A stretch of 18,397 bases of DNA from Flavobacterium psychrophilum (GTDB lineage Bacteria > Bacteroidota > Bacteroidia > Flavobacteriales > Flavobacteriaceae): NCBI GenBank assembly GCA_945866505.1, contig CAMBHH010000051.1, positions 1 through 18,397 on the forward strand, read 5' to 3'. Shown in pieces: positions 14,886 to 18,397 of this stretch. How positions within the stretch are numbered: position 1 is the first letter of the stretch; every line of letters starts with the position of its first letter. The notes under the pieces were generated by a model that was given only the letters and a program-made list of their open reading frames with translations, was not told the origin of the DNA and ran no database searches. Made by a program: the position numbers and the translations under genes.

Positions 14886-15581
14886 ATGTGGTTTAATCTA
14901 TTAACTAATAATCGAAATGAGTTTGAAAACATCAAAGTCATTGATGACGATATTTCCTATTCGCAATATACTCCCATTGATTTGTCTGTGACCAATACAG
15001 AATTGGCACAAATTGTCCTAAATAATCCGAATGATTTTGAAACTTTTATCGAAAATCATCTTCAAAAAAACGGTGCCAAAGTAGCTTATGGCGGATACAA
15101 TGAAATGCGAAATCTATACAAATCAAGCCTGATTTTTAATGACGAACAAGCTGACGAGAGAAACATTCACATTGGGATGGATTTTTGGATCAAAGCTGGA
15201 ACGCCAGTTTTAGCAGCACTTGACGGAATCGTTTATGGTTTTGATTATAATACTGGAGTTGGAAATTATGGTCCAACCATTATCCTGAAACATAACCTTG
15301 AAAATCAAATATTCTATACTTTATACGGCCATTTATCTACAGAAAGTATTGAAGATATTGAAATTAATGCTTTTTTCAAAAAAGGACAACAACTCGCTAC
15401 TTTAGGAAACTCGTTTGTCAACGGAGGCTATTCGCCGCATTTGCATTTTCAAATAATAAAAAATATGGATGGAAATTTTAGCGATTATCCCGGTGTTTGC
15501 AGCCAAAAGAATTTAGAATATTTTCTTGAAAATTGTCCGAATCCAAATTTGCTATTAAAAATTCAACAAACATCTTCATAA
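14886..15581 (+). CDS. M23 (LytM-type) metallopeptidase without signal peptide
   Basis: The product is 231 residues. The zinc and catalytic set is complete: H95 and D99 in HIGMD, H149 in YGHLS, and H185/H187 in PHLHFQ. The N terminus (MWFNLLTNNRNEFEN) has no signal peptide or lipobox and no membrane helix, so the protein looks cytoplasmic, unusual for an enzyme class that cuts peptidoglycan peptides. The surroundings of the motifs, GVGNYGPTIILKH, FYTLYGHLS, NGGYSPHLHFQ, DYPGV and CPNPNLLL, recall the M23 module found inside phosphotransferase-M23-aminotransferase fusions; that is from memory and needs a search. The gene has its own leader with an inverted repeat upstream. A 128-bp gap separates it from the next gene. 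Confidence 0.85.
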   Translation: MWFNLLTNNRNEFENIKVIDDDISYSQYTPIDLSVTNTELAQIVLNNPNDFETFIENHLQKNGAKVAYGGYNEMRNLYKSSLIFNDEQADERNIHIGMDFWIKAGTPVLAALDGIVYGFDYNTGVGNYGPTIILKHNLENQIFYTLYGHLSTESIEDIEINAFFKKGQQLATLGNSFVNGGYSPHLHFQIIKNMDGNFSDYPGVCSQKNLEYFLENCPNPNLLLKIQQTSS

Positions 15582-15709
15582 TCCCATTCCTTGTTAAGAC
15601 TGTGTTATTCTCAAAATTTAAGGGAGTAATTGTATTATTGTTAAAATTAATTCCAAAAAATACAAATTTTACAAAATTAATTCTTAATTTTACTGTAAAT
15701 ATTTTAAGG

Positions 15710-16198
15710 ATGACCCCAAACGAGAACATCATTCATAAATTTTACACCGCCTTTGCGAATGCAGATGTTGAACAAATGTGTGAATACTATCATCCAAATG
15801 TGCAATTTCGTGATCCCGCTTTTGGGTTATTAAAGGGTGAAGAAGTGGTTCAAATGTGGAGGATGTTAATTGAAAGAAGTAACGGCAATTTAAAAATTGA
15901 TTTCACTGAAATAATGGCCAATGAGTACATTGGTACTGCTAAATGGATTGCAAAGTATCATTTTAGTGCAACTAATAGAGAAGTGGTCAATATTATCGAA
16001 TCAAAATTTCAATTTAAAGAAGGTTTGATTATAAAACAAATTGATGATTTTGATATTTGGAAATGGACCACACAAGCCTTGGGATTCAAAGGATTACTTT
16101 TGGGTTGGACTGGGTTTATGCAAAAAAAAGTGCAAGACCAAGCGAGACTGTCTCTGCATAAATACTGCGAAAAAAAAGAGATTAAATCTAGAATGTGA
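15710..16198 (+). CDS. NTF2-like/SnoaL-like domain protein
   Basis: The product is 162 residues from the ATG at 15710 (MTPNENIIHKFYTAFANADVE). The open frame extends upstream to 15533, but that stretch overlaps the M23 gene and reads as AT-rich spacer, so the internal ATG is preferred. The pattern is a typical cone-shaped NTF2 fold: N-terminal helix, ADVEQMCEYYHPNVQFRDPAF (30-residue region), a helix with EEVVQMWRMLIE, then beta strands to IIKQIDDFDIWKWT. The C-terminal tail (LGFKGLLLGWTGFMQKK) is longer than in the smallest members. Such proteins are ligand-binding or isomerase-like, and the ligand cannot be told from sequence. No partner is obvious next door. Confidence 0.82.
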   Translation: MTPNENIIHKFYTAFANADVEQMCEYYHPNVQFRDPAFGLLKGEEVVQMWRMLIERSNGNLKIDFTEIMANEYIGTAKWIAKYHFSATNREVVNIIESKFQFKEGLIIKQIDDFDIWKWTTQALGFKGLLLGWTGFMQKKVQDQARLSLHKYCEKKEIKSRM

Positions 16199-16545
16199 AA
16201 ACAAAATTGCTCAACTCCCATGAGCAAAAAAAGTGTTTTATTTTAAACATTTTTAATAAGTTCAAATATTTTAATTCAAAAAACTGTTGCCTTACAATTA
16301 GCTTTTTACTGCTGATTTTCTTCAAAAAACTGCATCTACAACAAGAAAAAGCACCATTAAAACAATTCTCGAACCATTTCCAATTGCGTTTTGCAACTCA
16401 AAAAACACCTGAATTAACGTTTTTAATAATTACATCGTTCTTACTGAAAAAACTATTCAATATCTTTAAAATTTTCGGAATTTTTAATTATTTTTGGATG
16501 ATTTCTATTCTGTTTGGAAGAGAAAATTCTAAATTAAGATTCTAA
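16195..16545 (+). CDS. Doubtful small Lys/Phe-rich ORF, GTG start
   Basis: A 116-codon frame begins with a GTG overlapping the previous stop (GTGA) directly after an in-frame TAG. The product is rich in K, F, L, I and N, with two or three hydrophobic stretches (CCLTISFLLLIFF, LTFLIITSFLL, IFGIFNYFWMISILF). Against it: no ATG, no recognisable family, strong AT bias, and a hairpin at 16207-16227 within its first codons. For it: a frame this long is unexpected by chance in DNA so AT-rich, and it could encode a tiny membrane protein. I cannot decide. If it is not a gene, the whole 16199-16641 region is non-coding apart from the hairpin and promoter listed. Confidence 0.22.
   Translation: MKTKLLNSHEQKKCFILNIFNKFKYFNSKNCCLTISFLLLIFFKKLHLQQEKAPLKQFSNHFQLRFATQKTPELTFLIITSFLLKKLFNIFKIFGIFNYFWMISILFGRENSKLRF
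16207..16227. terminator. Hairpin after the NTF2-like gene
   Basis: TTGCTCA (16207-16213) and TGAGCAA (16221-16227) pair perfectly around a 7-nt loop, 8 nt after the stop codon. On the + strand it is followed by an A run, so it would work poorly as a terminator for the gene before it. Read on the minus strand it is followed by TTTTGTTTTC and looks like an intrinsic terminator, yet no minus-strand gene ends here. Confidence 0.35.
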
Positions 16546-16566
16546 AAACAGCTGGTCAAAAAACAA

Positions 16567-16597
16567 TTTGTGAAAAATTTTATAAAAGCAATAATCG
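16567..16597 (+). promoter_or_regulatory. Candidate promoter for the PAS sensor gene
   Basis: TTTG at 16567-16570, an exact 19-bp spacer, then CATCTTTA at 16590-16597, which matches TAnnTTTG at four of its six fixed positions. The ATG follows at 16642, giving a leader of roughly 38 nt. Confidence 0.35.
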
Positions 16598-16641
16598 AAC
16601 ATCTTTAGTTCTAAGTAATATTTTAAAAATAGAATGAAATC

Positions 16642-18397
16642 ATGGCAGATCAAACTAACAGTCGATTAAAGAATATTTTACATCAAAAGGCCGAAGAATT
16701 GGAGAAAAAGTTAACAGATACCAGTACAAACAATACTGATGCTGAGGTTTCTAATCTTGTTAAGGAGCTTGAGGTACACCAATTTGAACTTATAGCGCAA
16801 AACCAAGAACTCAGTTCGCTTATGAATAAAGCGGAAATCGAAGCGGAAAAATACACTCATTTATACGATTTTGCACCTTGCGGCTATTTTAATATTACTA
16901 AAGAAGATGAAATTCTCGAACTCAATTTTAGTGGAGCTGCTCTTCTAGGAAAAGAACGTTCACAACTACTAAATAAGCGTTTTGCCTTTTTTGTCGCAGA
17001 CGATAGTAAACCAACATTTTTTTTATTTCTCGAGAAAATATTTGAAAGTAAGACCAGTCAAACTTGTGAAATCGTTTTGTCAACTCCCTCAAATATTTCT
17101 ACTTATGCGATTGTTACTGGTATTGTTAATGAGGATGGCAGTCAATGCCTCTTGACTGTACTTGATATCACTGAACGAAATAAAATTGAAAGCTCGTTGC
17201 AAAAAAGCCAAGAAAAACTAGAAGGTATTTTTAATGTTGCCAATTCTGGAATTCTTCTGTGCGACAATGTCGAACATTTTTTAATGTTCAACGATTGGTT
17301 TTGCAAATTATTGGGTTATTCCAGAGCCGAATTTCAAGAACTGAATGCAATAATTATTAGCCATCCAGATGATGTAGAAAAAAGTACCTCCTTACAAAAA
17401 AAATTAATTGAAGGTGAAATCGACACCTACCGAATTGACAAACGATTTATAAAAAAAGACAAATCTTTTGTTTGGTGTGAAGTATCGGCATCTGTAATTA
17501 AAGACCAAAATGATAATGTAATAAATACAATTAAAATAATTTATGACATCACAGGCAGAAAACAGGCAGAACAAGCATTAGAGCAAGAAAAACGTAGGTT
17601 AGCACTTATTTTAATTGGCACTGGAGCAGGAACATGGGAATGGAATATTCAAACTGGTGTCATAATCATAAACGACCGCTGGGCCGAATTAATTGGATAC
17701 ACGATAGAAGAGCTTGCACCAGTAACTTTTGATACTTGGCAAAAATATACGAATCCAGATGATTTAAAATATAGCGAAAAATTACTAGAAAAACACTTTC
17801 AAGGCACACTGGATTATTTTGATTCTGAATTAAGAATGAAGCATAAAAACGGGGATTGGATGTGGCTTCGTTGTCGAGGTAAAATTAATGAATGGGATTC
17901 CGAAGCAAGACCGTTATTAATGTCAGGAACACATCTTGATATTAATGAACGAAAGGAAGCTGAAAAAGCTAAGGAAAAAGCTTTAAATCTTTTTAATAAT
18001 ATTACCAGCTATGTGCCTGGAGTTGTTTATCAATATTTGTTGCGCCCTGATGGTAGCTCCTGTTTTCCTTATGCTAGCGAAGCAATCACAGAAATTTACC
18101 AAGTCACACCCGAAGAGGTCCGTGAAGATGCCTCCAAAGTATTTGAGAATATTCATCCTGATGACCTTGAATCTGTTGGTGCTTCTATTGAAGAATCTGC
18201 AAAATACTTGACCCCTTGGAAAAAGGAATTTCGTGTAAAATTTAAGGACGGTGAAATTCGTCATCTTTACGGTAATTCAAAACCACAAAAGCAAGAAGAT
18301 GGATCAGTGCTGTGGCATGGTTATATTCATGATATTACAGAAAATAAAATTATAGAAAATTCTTTGCGTGAAAGTGAAGAAAAATATCGTGGTCTTG
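16642..18397 (+). CDS. Multi-PAS sensor protein, probable histidine kinase (3' partial)
   Basis: The frame opens at the ATG at 16642 (MADQTNSRLKNILHQKAEEL) and stays open to the window end, 585 codons. The first 70 residues are a coiled coil with KELEVHQFELIAQNQELS, a segment common before the first PAS of bacterial sensor kinases. Four PAS units follow: about 70-183 (LYDFAPCGYFNITKE to LDITERNK), 189-308 (GIFNVANSGILL to YDITGRKQAE), 319-441 (GTWEWNIQTG to LDINERKEAE, a PAS_3/PAC type), and 452-570 (VPGVVYQY to HDITENK). A fifth begins with LRESEEKYRGL. There is no signal peptide or membrane helix, so it senses in the cytoplasm. The output domain is beyond the window; a histidine kinase is the usual outcome, but GGDEF or another output cannot be excluded. 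The ligands of the PAS domains are unknown. Confidence 0.85.
   Translation, partial: MADQTNSRLKNILHQKAEELEKKLTDTSTNNTDAEVSNLVKELEVHQFELIAQNQELSSLMNKAEIEAEKYTHLYDFAPCGYFNITKEDEILELNFSGAALLGKERSQLLNKRFAFFVADDSKPTFFLFLEKIFESKTSQTCEIVLSTPSNISTYAIVTGIVNEDGSQCLLTVLDITERNKIESSLQKSQEKLEGIFNVANSGILLCDNVEHFLMFNDWFCKLLGYSRAEFQELNAIIISHPDDVEKSTSLQKKLIEGEIDTYRIDKRFIKKDKSFVWCEVSASVIKDQNDNVINTIKIIYDITGRKQAEQALEQEKRRLALILIGTGAGTWEWNIQTGVIIINDRWAELIGYTIEELAPVTFDTWQKYTNPDDLKYSEKLLEKHFQGTLDYFDSELRMKHKNGDWMWLRCRGKINEWDSEARPLLMSGTHLDINERKEAEKAKEKALNLFNNITSYVPGVVYQYLLRPDGSSCFPYASEAITEIYQVTPEEVREDASKVFENIHPDDLESVGASIEESAKYLTPWKKEFRVKFKDGEIRHLYGNSKPQKQEDGSVLWHGYIHDITENKIIENSLRESEEKYRGL

Noticed and set aside
15533..15709. 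N-terminal extension of the NTF2-like protein
   Set aside because: It overlaps the M23 gene and is hydrophobic AT-rich spacer; the conserved fold begins at MTPNENII.

Overview
The window looks like Flavobacteriaceae chromosome, most likely Flavobacterium or a close relative. The DNA is AT-rich. The proteins carry Bacteroidota signatures: the GlmM GEGNGG substrate loop, a MoxR/VWA pair and an orphan FabH. Several starts are preceded by sequences that fit the Bacteroidota promoter TTTG-N17-23-TAnnTTTG, and Shine-Dalgarno sequences are weak. Intergenic spaces hold repeat families that I recall as typical of flavobacterial genomes (not searched). I see no rRNA, tRNA, CRISPR array, transposase or phage gene. 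The window is mostly ordinary core and accessory chromosome, and I did not find a clear new defence or biosynthetic system.

Layout. Positions 1-2500 (+) hold a VWA-domain protein (5' end outside the window) and a MoxR/ChlI-type AAA+ ATPase, separated by a composite repeat. FabH (2744-3751, +) stands alone and ends in a strong intrinsic terminator. The next 370 bp hold what reads as a decayed small lipoprotein gene. Positions 4157-6688 form a bicarbonate-transport module: SbtA-type permease (-), a small two-helix membrane protein (-), and a divergent CbbR/CmpR-type LysR regulator (+). Positions 6765-9742 (-) hold a class V aminotransferase/cysteine desulfurase-like enzyme and phosphoglucosamine mutase GlmM. 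Divergent from GlmM is a + strand run: AcpH (ACP phosphodiesterase) overlapping a secreted gamma-glutamyltransferase by 4 bp, then an AlkD-type DNA glycosylase and a CLC chloride channel/transporter with CBS domains. Next come a cytoplasmic-looking M23 metallopeptidase, an NTF2-like protein, a doubtful small ORF, and the first 585 codons of a multi-PAS sensor protein (probably a histidine kinase) that runs off the window.

How genes work together. The MoxR/VWA pair is a typical chaperone-like unit. SbtA plus the LysR regulator resembles the inorganic-carbon uptake control seen in autotrophs, placed here in a probable heterotroph, so an anaplerotic role is the natural guess. AcpH and FabH both touch acyl-carrier-protein metabolism but are not adjacent.

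Most notable points: a 10-unit hexamer repeat that is in frame with AlkD and could extend its N terminus; a 21-bp in-frame duplication inside GlmM; a CLC protein that keeps the gating glutamate but has valine at the inner proton-glutamate position; the SbtA/LysR module without SbtB; heptanucleotide-periodic spacers recurring at three gene ends; and the frame-broken lipoprotein remnant.
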